From the NCBI GenBank assembly GCA_027604705.1, contig JADHYV010000004.1, forward strand, positions 558,001 to 622,000: a stretch of 64,000 nt of DNA, given 5' to 3'. Numbering within the stretch: position 1 is the first letter of the stretch; each line of letters starts with the position of its first letter. The notes below the pieces were generated by a model. The model did not search any database, was not told the DNA's origin, and was given only the letters and a program-made list of their open reading frames with translations. Both the position numbers and the translations under genes were made by a program. The stretch is from Allomyces arbusculus. Its lineage: Eukaryota > Blastocladiomycota > Blastocladiomycetes > Blastocladiales > Blastocladiaceae. Shown piece after piece: positions 54,425 through 64,000 of the stretch.

Positions 54425-55615
54425 GGTGCCGGCAGCGAGCTGGTGGAGCGAGGTGGACGGCCTGGATCAAGTTGGTCGGGTCGATCGGTTCCCACACGAG
54501 ACGCGGGCGATCGGAGGGTCGATGGATGGAGCTTCGCGCGCAACTGCTCGACGACTGCAACAAAAGAAGGCGCGATTCGAAGGCAACGCGGCCACGGCGT
54601 GAGAGGACCGGGGACGAGGAGAGCGGGGAGAGATAAGAGACAACAGCAGGAACAGGCGGGACGGGCGCGGCAGGCGTACGAACGCGACACGGTCGATCAG
54701 TGTGAGGGTCGGCTTCAAATGGAGGAGACGGCGCAGGGGAAGATGCGCACCGGCAGCACAACAGTACCGAGCGGGGCGGTCGCAGAGCGGGTTCGGATCC
54801 GGATCCGGACTCGGATCTGAACAGCGCGAGCACGAGCGCGCGTGCGCTGGAGCCCAGCTGCGTGCTGGATGCGGCAGAGGTGCAGACGGTCGCGGATGCG
54901 AGGTAGCAGGTGCGCGAGGAGCGGGGAGAGCGGCCACGATTGCGGTGGAAGCGAGCGTCGGCGGCACGGCGGCTGCTCGCGAATGCGCCGGGTCCTGGTC
55001 GACGGCGGGCGGGTGCGGGCCGAGAGAGCGAGCGGATGCGCCAGGTGCGCGCGAGGGGGGAGAGGGGAGGATGGTGCGGGTGGAGGTTGGTTGCCGCGAG
55101 CGCGAGCGCGACTGGGACGCTGCTGAGCGTCGAGCGTGGGACCGCTCGCTTGCGGTGGGAGACGCGTGCGGGCCGCGGCATCCCGCACGTGACGCTCGCC
55201 AGTCTGGTCGCGTGCAGATGCGAGACACGTCCTTCGTGCAGCGCAGAGCCGCGTGCAGGTGCCGCGCCACACAGCACGCTCGCACACTGGCCTGCCCTGC
55301 GCCGGCGATGGATGGCCGGCGCGGACCAGCTGGCACGACGACGTCGACGACGACAGCGCCTGCACCAGCACCCGCACGCGGCACGCACCTCCGCGCGGCG
55401 CTCGGCACCGGCTGCACTTGGCTCCTCCGGACAAGCACCCGATAAACTTGGCGCGCCACCATCGACACGGCGCGCTCGCTCCTCCACCTGCGAGGCCATC
55501 GCGAAACCACACCAACCTGCGACGCTCCCGCACCGGCACCCGCCCTTCGTCGCCGATACCGCACCTGAACCGGCACCAGCAGCACGACCCGTACCCGCCA
55601 TCCGCGGCCGCGCTG
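54425..55615. other. Divergent promoter region (F-box/LRR / Munc13-like)
   Basis: About 1.2 kb, very GC-rich, between divergent ATGs. The Munc13-like frame is open upstream of its ATG to about 55253, but the composition is Arg/Pro/His-rich without similarity, so I treat it as 5' leader. No RNA gene or repeat seen. Confidence 0.4.
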
Positions 55616-58600
55616 ATGTCCTCGACCCCGTCTTCGTCGGTCGTCTCTGCCGCCCCGGGCACGGCCGCCGGCACGGCGGGCCACGACGAGCCCGACGCCT
55701 ACCCCTATGTCCTGCGCTCCGCGCTCTGGACCGACCGCCATGCCGACGGCGGCGACGGCCACGCGCCTTTACACGGCGGCGGCGCCATGACCTCGTACGT
55801 GCGCCGCCTCTTTGGCGTGCCCAACGACAAGCAGCTCGACCCCGTCTACCGCGCCATCAAGGTCAAGACCGACGACAAGCACCTCTACCGCGACTTGCAG
55901 CGCTACCTTGCCCAGCTACAGGCCGGCATCGTCAATGGCCGCACCCAACACGACTTTGACGGACAGGACCACTACGCGCAATGGAAGGCGCTCGAAGAAT
56001 ATGACATTTCGGCCGAGCTCGACCACCTCGCGCGGGACCCGCGCAACGCGCGCAAGTCAAAGTATTCGACCCCGGCGCTCGACGACCCGCTCCTCTTTGT
56101 CCCGCCCGGCCGCGCCGCCGACGACCACTACCTCGCCCTGCTGCGGCGCGCGCAGCAGGACGCACACGACGCCAACCCGGACATGCCGGCCATCCCGTTG
56201 TTCGACGCGGCCGGCGACGCCATGGTTGCGCTCGTGCAGCGCCGCTGGCGCATCAACCGCGCTTTCCACGCTGTCGCGATCCTCGACCGACTCATGACCG
56301 CCACGCTCCTGCGTGTGCCGCCACCGCGTGTCGGCGCCAGTGCCGGCGGGTCTGCAGGCACCGTCGCGCGCGGGATCACCAACCCGACACAGTCGACGCT
56401 CGCCGCACTCGATACGGTCCTGGCCCCGCACTTGGCCGCCATGGCCGCGCCCGTCAAGGGGGTCATGCAGCACCTCGCTGCGCTCACGTCTGCGCAGACC
56501 GTCTATGTGCGCCGCGTGTTGACGTACCTGGTGGATACGGCCACGCACCGGTTGCTGCATCACCCAGACTACTACCCGCGCACGCAACTCGCCGCTGCGA
56601 TTGACGTGACCGTGCGCGTTCTCACCATGGTCGCCGAGATTGCCGCACCACTCGGGCCAGGCAATTCGCCGCAACTCGCGAACCCGGTCGGGCAACTGCC
56701 CGCGCACCTCAAACTCGTCGCCTACAAACAGTTCACGCGGCTCGTCAATACCATCGAGGCGCCCGGCGGCGACTCGGACGCGCTCGCACGCGTCGGCGAC
56801 TTGGCCGAGGCGATTCTCGGCGAACTCGATGCGTTGCGCGACTTCAGCGACCGCGCGGCGTACCGATCCGCGTCGCGGCACGTCGCGCGGTTCCTGATCG
56901 ATTACCTGTTCACGCACGTCGACCAGCACTGGCTTGACGCACGCAACCAGCAGATCGCCAAGGTGTTCCACGTCTACAACCGCATGCTGCAGCTCATGCG
57001 GCGGTCGGACGAGTGCGGCGACCCCGTCGCCGAAGCCGCGGGTGCGGTCAGTACCAACGAGGACGGGACCCCCACGCCGTCCGCAGCCGCACAGCGGCAA
57101 GCGCACTTGGCCAAGCGGTATCAGGTCTGGTTCCAGGACGCGGTCGACGACTGGATTGAGCGCACGTCCGAGACTATGACTGATGTCTGGACGCACCGTA
57201 TGGTCGCTGAGGACACGTTCACCGCGCAGGGTGACGGCCACGCGCACTCGACCTCGGTCGTCGACCTGTTTTCGGCCTTCCACCAGGAAATTGATGCGAT
57301 CCAGTCCCTCGCGTGGCCGTCGTTTGACCATGAGTACCGCGCCCTGAAACGGTTTGCGAAAATGATTTGCGCGACACTGTTGCGGTACTCAGACGCGCTC
57401 CAGGGGCAATTGATTGCGTTGCTCTTGCAGCTCGAGGAGGAGGCGCAGGCTGCAACCGAGGCGCAGGCGGCCGCTGTCGCCGCCGAGGCAGGAGATAAGT
57501 CACCGCGCGGGTTTGGTGGACCTGAACGGTCGAAATCGCTGATGCAGCGGTTGCGGCACCATCTCGGCGGCCGCGGTTCGAGCGAGCAAAAGGACAAGTC
57601 GATTGCATCCAAGGTCGTACGGCGCGTACGCGTGCCCGTCAGTTTCAGCGAGCCCATGTGCGTGCGGCTCAACAATATCTACTCGGCCAAGAAACGCGTC
57701 GACGACTTGTACCTGCACTTAGTCATGGCGCTCTCCAAGGATCCGCCCGCCGACGATTACGTCTCGCCGTTTTACTTGCGCGACGAGACGCTCCTCGCGT
57801 GCCATGTCGTGGAAGTGCTCGTTGATGCGCCGGACCGCACCGTCTACTCGGCGCTCCTCGACGCGCCGGGACCCGACGGCGGGATGCTGGCCATGGCCGA
57901 CGCGGCGACGCCCGCGGGCCAAGAGGACGTGTTCTACGTCGACGTTGCCGTCGCGGGCACGCGTGCGGGCCAGTCGCCCGCCATCCAGGCGACGCGTGTC
58001 GTTCCGGGCGAAAAGCCGCCGCCGATGCGCGAACCCCCCTTGTTGGACGTTGACGACGCCATCACCATGCCCGCGACGACCGCCATTTCCGTGCAGCTCA
58101 CGCTCATGGCCGCCGTCCTCGACGGGATCCCCGTCGGCGCGCCCGCGCCGCCACCAGACCCGTCGCAGTCGGCCGCCGCGCAACTGCCCGAGGCGAAGGA
58201 CGCGGCGACGGCTGTGGCCGCCACGGGGATCGTCTGTGGGAATGTAGCCGTCCAGTTTGATGCGCGCGACGTGATGCGCGGGCCGTTGGAGAAGGTGTAT
58301 ACGGTGGACGTCGGCCGCGGATCGGCGCAGGTGCATCCGGCGCTGGTTGCGCGCGGATTGGCCGGGCGCAAAGTGCGCGTGCGTGTGCGTTGGGCAAGGG
58401 CCGAGTCGCGGTACCTGCACTACTGGTTCCAAGACGCGTATGCGAAGTTGGCGGTCATGGCGGATAACGTGCTGCTGATGATGGCCAACCAGATTGGCGT
58501 ATGGTTGCAGGAGTACATGCTGCAGCTCGTCAAGCAGTATAAGGTACAGTCGCTGGCCGCGGCATTTGGTGGTGTGCCGCAGGCAACGAGTGATTGGGAG

Positions 58601-59863
58601 GTCGGGACGGATGGGGGCGCACTCACGTTCAAGACGCGCGCCGGCAAGAAGCAGATCTCGTTTGAGACGATCGAGAACGATATGCAGCCTTTGCTCGATT
58701 ACCTGAACAAGACGCTTGAAGTGTTGAATAACACGCTCGACGACGAATTGACGTCGCGCCTGTTCCGCCGCGTCTGGCGGCAAGTTCTGCGTGCGATCGA
58801 GTGGCAACTTGTCGGCCGGAGGGATAAGCGCACGGGCAAGTGGAAACAGCTTGATGGCGCGCAACTGACCGTGCTCCGCCGCGCGCTCACACTCCTCTAC
58901 GACTTTTTCTACGTCGAGGGTGAAGGCCTGCCGCGGCGCGTCCTGCAGTCGCGCCACTACCATCGGCTCACGGCACTCCTCGCGCAGTACCACGAGTCGT
59001 CGGACGACCTGATTCGCATGTACCTGTCGGCACTCAATTTCTACCTCGCCGCACGCATCGAGCGTATCCATAAGCGCGCGCGGTCCGCAGCACTTGCACG
59101 TGCCGCCAGTCTCGCCACGCTGTCCATTTCGTTCACCCCCGGCCAAGGAACCACGCCCTCGGACTCGCCGTTCGCGTCGCTCGCTGACTTGGCCAACGTC
59201 CCGTCCGCGGGCGTCGCCGTCCCGGGCGCCGCGTTCCTGCCGCCGACCCCCGCGGCCGCACGGCGGCACACGCTCGCCCTGCGCACGCGCGCGCGCACCG
59301 CGGAATCGACTGCGCGCGGTCAAGTCGCACAACTGTCTGCGTCCGACTTTCTCGCCGTCTCGGGCCACGGCACGCTCATGCGGCGGTCTGGCGCCCGGCC
59401 CATGGCGGCGAACGCGGACGCCAAGGCCGCGCGGTTCAAGTACGTGCGTGGGCAGCACGCGCCGGACGTGCCGGCATCGGACTCGGACTCCGAGTCCGAG
59501 TCAGACGAGGCCGGTGCTGGGGATGACGAGCACGAGGCCGATGGGGTCACGTTGGTCGATGCGGCCGCGCGCGACGAGGCGCGCGCCCAGATCGAGTATA
59601 AGCTTGCGTCGCTCGCCAAGCAGGAGGCCGTCTGGGCGCTGTTGTGCTTGCGCGCCGAGTCGGAGCACGAGGTGCGGGATTTCGTGCAGTCGCAGCAGGA
59701 AACGGTCAGGGTGATTTTGGAAAATTTGCAGCGCGAGACGGCGGCGGCGGGGGGGCATGTGGCGAGTAGGGGAGGAGGTGCAGGTGGGCGAGTCGCACAG
59801 GTCGCGAATGGGGATAATCGGCCGCGACGCGGGAGTGCGCTGCGGTCGGCGATCACGGCGTGA
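55616..59863 (+). CDS. Munc13/UNC-13-like MUN-domain protein
   Basis: Single-exon gene, 1415 residues, of the fungal Git1/Ync13 type: MHD1 and MHD2 helical modules with a C2-like region between them. Such proteins act in vesicle priming, exocytosis or endocytosis at growing or dividing cell cortex. MHD1-type helices lie around residues 340-640 (WFQDAVDDWIERTSETMTDV, VVDLFSAFHQEIDAIQSLAW, LKRFAKMICATLLRYSDALQ). The C2-like part is about 670-930 (SEPMCVRLNNIYSAKKRVDD onward). MHD2-type helices are about 940-1150 (LLDYLNKTLEVLNNTLDDEL, LFRRVWRQVLRAIEWQLVGR). A disordered tail with an acidic SDSDSESESDEAGAGDDEHE run closes the protein. Start chosen at the first ATG (MSSTPSSSVVSAAPG). Unusually long for an uninterrupted gene in this window. 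Confidence 0.82.
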   Translation: MSSTPSSSVVSAAPGTAAGTAGHDEPDAYPYVLRSALWTDRHADGGDGHAPLHGGGAMTSYVRRLFGVPNDKQLDPVYRAIKVKTDDKHLYRDLQRYLAQLQAGIVNGRTQHDFDGQDHYAQWKALEEYDISAELDHLARDPRNARKSKYSTPALDDPLLFVPPGRAADDHYLALLRRAQQDAHDANPDMPAIPLFDAAGDAMVALVQRRWRINRAFHAVAILDRLMTATLLRVPPPRVGASAGGSAGTVARGITNPTQSTLAALDTVLAPHLAAMAAPVKGVMQHLAALTSAQTVYVRRVLTYLVDTATHRLLHHPDYYPRTQLAAAIDVTVRVLTMVAEIAAPLGPGNSPQLANPVGQLPAHLKLVAYKQFTRLVNTIEAPGGDSDALARVGDLAEAILGELDALRDFSDRAAYRSASRHVARFLIDYLFTHVDQHWLDARNQQIAKVFHVYNRMLQLMRRSDECGDPVAEAAGAVSTNEDGTPTPSAAAQRQAHLAKRYQVWFQDAVDDWIERTSETMTDVWTHRMVAEDTFTAQGDGHAHSTSVVDLFSAFHQEIDAIQSLAWPSFDHEYRALKRFAKMICATLLRYSDALQGQLIALLLQLEEEAQAATEAQAAAVAAEAGDKSPRGFGGPERSKSLMQRLRHHLGGRGSSEQKDKSIASKVVRRVRVPVSFSEPMCVRLNNIYSAKKRVDDLYLHLVMALSKDPPADDYVSPFYLRDETLLACHVVEVLVDAPDRTVYSALLDAPGPDGGMLAMADAATPAGQEDVFYVDVAVAGTRAGQSPAIQATRVVPGEKPPPMREPPLLDVDDAITMPATTAISVQLTLMAAVLDGIPVGAPAPPPDPSQSAAAQLPEAKDAATAVAATGIVCGNVAVQFDARDVMRGPLEKVYTVDVGRGSAQVHPALVARGLAGRKVRVRVRWARAESRYLHYWFQDAYAKLAVMADNVLLMMANQIGVWLQEYMLQLVKQYKVQSLAAAFGGVPQATSDWEVGTDGGALTFKTRAGKKQISFETIENDMQPLLDYLNKTLEVLNNTLDDELTSRLFRRVWRQVLRAIEWQLVGRRDKRTGKWKQLDGAQLTVLRRALTLLYDFFYVEGEGLPRRVLQSRHYHRLTALLAQYHESSDDLIRMYLSALNFYLAARIERIHKRARSAALARAASLATLSISFTPGQGTTPSDSPFASLADLANVPSAGVAVPGAAFLPPTPAAARRHTLALRTRARTAESTARGQVAQLSASDFLAVSGHGTLMRRSGARPMAANADAKAARFKYVRGQHAPDVPASDSDSESESDEAGAGDDEHEADGVTLVDAAARDEARAQIEYKLASLAKQEAVWALLCLRAESEHEVRDFVQSQQETVRVILENLQRETAAAGGHVASRGGGAGGRVAQVANGDNRPRRGSALRSAITA

Positions 59864-60428
59864 CTGCCGTGGAGGTGAGAGAGGGAGTGCACGTGGGTTG
59901 TTTGTTAGTGATGATGTGCGTGCAGTACAGGCTGTGTGCGGCTCCCATTGCCAGCCAGTTTCCTGTGCCGTTCTTGTTCTCCTGCTTGCTTGCGTCCGTC
60001 GTCGTCGTCATCATCATCATCGTCGTCGTGGGCCCAGCTGCACGTCCAGCGTGACGGGCAGAGAGGTCGCGCAACACAGCGCGTCTGGCGAGTGGGAGAC
60101 AACCACCGTGTCTCGCAGTCCGACTGGAAGTGTGATTTGCGATGATTTTGTTTCGAGCTGCTGGCCCCATGCATTCAGCCCGGGGCCCCTGCGCTCCGAC
60201 GCTACACACTTGCTGCAGTCTGCTCTCGTCTACGCTTCGCATCCGATCGACGGCCTCCGACGGCTCTCCACCCTCCAGTCACAAGCGGCCAGGCCCTCCT
60301 GCCCTGCCCACTGCACCATATCGACACCTGCCGCCAGTGGTCCGAGATCCCCACCGCCCGCATCCCCACCCACCCCTATATACCGCACCGCACCGCACGG
60401 CACCCTCCGCCTGGCGACTGGCACCACC
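59864..60428. other. Intergenic region upstream of the ERICH3-like gene
   Basis: About 565 bp. Contains a GTC/ATC triplet run near 60000-60030 and a TATATA at 60377-60382. No RNA gene seen. Confidence 0.4.
60377..60382 (+). promoter_or_regulatory. TATA-box-like element
   Basis: CCTATATACC sits 52 bp before the ATG at 60429, in a GC-rich region where such a run is rare. This is a plausible but short distance for a fungal TATA box. Confidence 0.35.
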
Positions 60429-63400
60429 ATGTCGACCCTCGCCAGACCCGACCGCGCAGCGCCGTCACCACCGTCGCCGACCCGTGACGCCCCGCGATCG
60501 CGTGGACGTACGAGCCCGACGGCAGGCCCCGAGCCGTCGCTTCCCGAATGGAGCCCGCTGACGGCCAACATTCCATCGTCATCATCATCGTCACGCCGCG
60601 GCCGGTCCGAATCGCGCGCGAGCGCGACCGTTGTGGCCGCCGTCGCTGAAATCTCAGGCCTGCCACGTACCCCTGCGGGAGGAGACCGCGGCCGGGTGCC
60701 GAGCCGCGGCGGTGTTGGGACGTCACCGCGCGCCAAGTCGGTCGGGCGGGATGCGCCGGGGTCGCGCGAGGGCGAGTATGCGCGGTACATACTTTTGGAC
60801 GGAGAGCAGGTGGGTACGATAGGAGTCATGGTACTGACGGAAAGTGGGGTGAAATCTGGTAGGCATCGCGCCGGCACGTCCGTGTCGAACGAGTTTCTCA
60901 AGATTCGCGCGCGCGAAAAGATCTACGATGTGAACCTCGTCTCCAAGGGGATGCCGCGGTACGAGCCGTTACTCGACACGTATCTGCAGGACCACTTCAA
61001 CAATCCGTCGGTGCGCAAGCACTTGCAGAACCTGGGCATTGTACGTCGGACGCTACCTGCATAACTTCATTCCAATTACCGCATACATTGACCTGACCTA
61101 TTGTTCCTCCCGCTCAGATCGACGAGGACGGGTACATCATCGACGAGCGCGAATTTCAGTACATTCAGCTGGCCCTCGACCGGCAAGATAAGGAAGCGCA
61201 AGTCGAATTGCAAAACCAGCAGCGCGACATTGACCGGGAAGTGGAAGTCGTGCTTCGCGCTGAGGGTTACCCGCCGTGCCACAAGGGCAAGCATCACGAG
61301 CACGATCTCTGGTCCCCACTCGTGGAAGAGTACACGCGCTCGCTCCTCCCACCAATCCGGTCCCCGCGCAAAGTCACGCCCACGGGACTCGCGTCGCGGT
61401 ATGTCAAGCCGGGCAAGCGGTCGACCAGTACCCCGCCGACCGCCGCGGCGTCGGCCGGATCGGACCCGTTCCCGCTGAGTCCCGGGCGCGCGCGGGGTGC
61501 GAGTGCCGGTGCGACAGCGGTGCCAATTACCAGTATCCGCGCGAGCGACATCGTCTACGGCGATGATTTTGATTCCGGCGAGTTTACTGGTGGGGAGCCC
61601 GTGGATCTGGATGAGTTGCTCGCCGAGTCGGCGACGCCCGTGCGTGCCAAGAGCCCGCCGCTGCGGCCGATCGAGCAGCAGCGCCCGTCGAGCCAGGACC
61701 AGGCGCTGCAGACGTCGGTGCCGGACTTGCAGTCGCGCACGACGTCGATGCCCGCGGTCGCAGAGGAGGAGACGGGGATGGGGCCCGCGGAGGCGTGCGA
61801 TGCGTCGACGACGCAGGAAATCACGGTCGACGAGTACGTTTCACTGCTGCGCATTGTCTCGAGGCAAGAGAGTTCATTTCTGATGATCATGTTCCCCGTA
61901 GACTCGACGCGATCCGTCACCAGCTTGCAGGCGCGAAGGACCAGCTCCAGTCCGGGGATGACGAGCGCGCCCACACTGAAGCTGCGCAAGCAGCTGCTAC
62001 CCTCTCCACGGCCCTCCCGACTGCGGGTGCCGCACAGGGCGCCGTCTCTGCCCTCCTCGGCGAAGCGCACTTTATCCAAGCGCGCGCTTTGCACCACCGC
62101 GGCGACGCAACTGGGCGCGACGTGGCGCTCGATGCGGCTTTCAGACACGGTGCCGACTCGCCGCACCTCGTGCGCGACCTCGTGCTCTTTAAGCAGCATT
62201 GCGAGGCCGCCGACAAGTCAGCGAACCGGTACGTCGGTGTGAGCACCCTGGCGTGTGGTGGACAATGCTGACGTTCCTGTGATAGTCGTGATAGAACCCA
62301 AGACGCGTCAATACTGGATTCGCCCGAATTCACGCGGACGGAGCGCATGCTGCTCGAGTACATTTTGAGTCTCGGCGGGAACCTTGCCGAGGCCGTGCAG
62401 CAAATGCGCGCGAACCGTGCCGCGGCCGCGTCGGCTGCCGCAGAGAGCGAACAGCAACCGGCGGAACCGAGCCGTGCCAGCCGCCCGACCAGTGCTCACG
62501 CTCCGGCGGCGGCGGCGGCGGCATTAACCAACGAACCTGTTGCGTCCCACACGAGCCGCCCAAGAAGTGCATCCAAGCCCGGCGATGCGAGCTCCCCCAG
62601 TGCACCGGTAGCTCCACGGTCGTCGTCTCGTCCCGCGTCTGCGCGCAGTCGTCGTGCTTCGGCGTCGGTGAAGCACTCGAATGCGGCGCTGGCTGCGGGA
62701 GCTGCTGCGGCCGTGGCCGTCGGCGCAGGCGCCGTCGCCGCGGCCCTGGTCATGGGGCGTCACGAGAAGGAGCCGCACGACGACGCGCACCATGCGGCTC
62801 GGAACGTGCCGGTGCCGGCGCACGAGGACGTGAAGCAGGACGCGGCACCTGCCGAACCTGGGGCCGCGGAAACGGTCGCCGCTGACCCGGCGCCCGTCGA
62901 TGCGGTGAAAATCAAACCAGAGACTTGTGAGCAGCCCATCGAGCAGCCGGTGCAGGTCGAGAATCAAGCAGCGGCCGTTCAAGAGCCGGTTGCGGACCCC
63001 GCCGCACGCGATGCACGAGACGCGGCCGCACCGGTGCAGGCCTTGGTCTCAACCACGCAAGAGGAGGCTCCAGTGCCACAGGATCGCTCCGACGAGAGTG
63101 CGTACGCGGCCGACTTTGACGACGAGCCTGCACATGCGACGACGGATGCCATGGAGCCGGCGCTTGTGGCGCTGCCTAAGTCGGTCGCTGCATCGTACGC
63201 CCTTGGGCTCGACGATTCCATATCACCTGCGCAGATCGCGTTGCCCAAGTCGGTCGCCGCGTCGCACGCGCTTGGTCTCAACGAACCCGCCGTGGCCCCA
63301 TCCGGCCCGGGCGCAAACGATCACAACGAGTACGCTGACGACGCCAACTTTGAGCCCGCCGCCGCGCACGACAGCGAGATGCCGTACTCGACGACCGCTG

Positions 63401-64000
63401 CGGCCGGGATCGCGCTCCCTGCCTCCATCGCCGCGTCCCAGACGCTTGCCAAGTCGCAGACACTCGCCAAGTCGCAATCCCTTGCTGTGTCGCAGACCCT
63501 CGCGCCCCAGCACCTACAAGTCATGAACGTCGCTTTCGCGGCCGGGTTTATCCTGCCCGCGTCCGTCGCCTCCTCGGAACAGTACCTCGACTCGACCTAC
63601 CCGATCGACATGGCCGCCGTGCGCTTACCGCCGTCCACCCCGTCATCGACGACCTCGTCGCGGTACGCGTCTGCCGCGTCGGTGCACGCCCACCACGGGT
63701 CGAGTTTCGCTGCGCCATGGACCGTGCCGCTGCCCGAATCCCGGTCGAACTTGTCGGCCACAAGTCGTGCGGGGTCAGCCCCCATTCGGCCGTCGTATGA
63801 CCAGGTCGCGCTCCCGCCGTCGCGCGCGGCGTCGCAGGCGCTGGGCGGAGCGGGTGGAGCCGTGGGACGGCGCGCCGAGTCGCTCGCGGCGCTCGCGCGC
63901 CGCACGCATTTGCCGCGGTCGGTGACGGGGTCGCGCGCGTCGATGGCAGGGTCGCGGAGTGTGGCGGGGTCGAGTGCCGGGTTGGCGGAAATGGGTGGGA
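60429..64000 (+). CDS. ERICH3-like protein with C-terminal LPxS repeats, 3' end outside window
   Basis: At least 1123 residues. Exons: 60429-61040, 61118-61833, 61902-62228, then 62286 to the window end. The N-terminal 130 residues are disordered. A conserved core follows (about 150-250): REKIYDVNLVSKGMPRYEPL, LLDTYLQDHFNNPSVRKHL, IIDEDGYIIDEREFQYIQLA. This resembles from memory the N-terminus of vertebrate glutamate-rich protein 3 (FNNTRIRRHL pattern), a ciliary protein. A helical part with TPR-like spacing lies about 450-545 (HFIQARALHHRGDATGRDVA). A 25-residue Ala/Gly/Val hydrophobic segment at about 685-710 (LAAGAAAAVAVGAGAVAAAL) may be a membrane helix. Beyond it are acidic Ala/Pro-rich sequence and degenerate LPxSxAxS repeats. 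A flagellar role is an inference. The frame is open to the edge with no stop. Confidence 0.7.
63169..63945 (+). repeat. Degenerate LPxSxAxS coding repeats
   Basis: About six copies of a Leu-Pro-x-Ser pattern: ALPKSVAASYALGL, ALPKSVAASHALGL, ALPASIAASQTLAKSQTLA, ILPASVASSEQYL, ALPPSRAASQALGG and HLPRSVTGSRASMAG, 20-85 residues apart. In copy 3 a five-residue unit (TLAKS/SLAVS) is itself repeated. No family known to me. Confidence 0.75.

Noticed and set aside
57719-59458. Long minus-strand open frame (579 codons) opposite the Munc13-like gene
   Set aside because: Arg/His/Gly-rich translation with no similarity; a by-product of GC-rich codon use in the real gene on the plus strand.
60810-60862. 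Possible 53-nt intron (GTGGGT...TGGTAG) in the ERICH3-like gene
   Set aside because: Removing it would shift the frame out of the conserved core; reading through keeps the frame open, so I left it as coding, though this part of the protein is unconserved.
1-64000. tRNA, rRNA, transposon or retroelement copies
   Set aside because: Intergenic stretches were read for T-loop-like GGTTCRA cores, terminal repeats and transposase or reverse transcriptase motifs; none was convincing by eye. A tRNA scan or repeat search could still find something.

Overview
This window looks like nuclear DNA of a GC-rich, flagellated (zoosporic) fungus, most plausibly a blastoclad or chytrid-grade lineage. The fungal signal comes from an RSM22-type mitoribosome factor, an Rvs167-type BAR-SH3 protein, a PMT4-type mannosyltransferase, DSN1, PEX3 and DRE2. 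The flagellar signal comes from two axonemal genes, ODAD4/TTC25 and DNAI3/WDR63, plus a probable ERICH3-like ciliary protein. I saw no bacterial operon, CRISPR array, rRNA or tRNA, and recognised no transposon. Most genes are split by short introns (about 55-110 bp, usually GTRCGY...AG). I rebuilt exon structures by hand from protein similarity; for every complete multi-exon model the summed exon length is a multiple of three.

Layout, left to right: CDF zinc transporter (-, cut by the left edge); ODAD4/TTC25 (+); intronless B12-type radical SAM protein (-); a lower-GC gap; an unknown intronless protein with an EF-hand-like loop (+); DSN1 kinetochore protein (-); RSM22 (+); BAR-SH3 amphiphysin-like (+); PEX3 (-); primase large subunit PRI2 (+); peroxisomal-type mitochondrial carrier family protein (-); DMT/SLC35F-like transporter (+); SET-domain lysine methyltransferase (+); PMT4-like O-mannosyltransferase (+); cytochrome c haem lyase (-); SMARCD/Swp73 SWIB protein (+); phosphorylase kinase regulatory subunit (-); DRE2 (+); DNAI3/WDR63 (-); two tandem beta-trefoil/fascin-like paralogues (-,-); forkhead transcription factor (-); large F-box/LRR protein (-); Munc13-like MUN-domain protein (+); ERICH3-like protein (+, cut by the right edge).

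The left two thirds alternate strand so that many neighbours are divergent pairs sharing 0.3-0.8 kb of upstream DNA. The genes are a typical eukaryotic mix, not one pathway. The least ordinary items are the radical SAM gene (transfer candidate), the phosphorylase kinase subunit (unexpected if compared with yeasts and moulds), the haem lyase with four CPVDH motifs, the fascin-like tandem pair, the split F-box, the ERICH3-like protein with a new-looking C-terminal repeat, two probable GC-AG introns and two micro-exons (8 and 16 nt).
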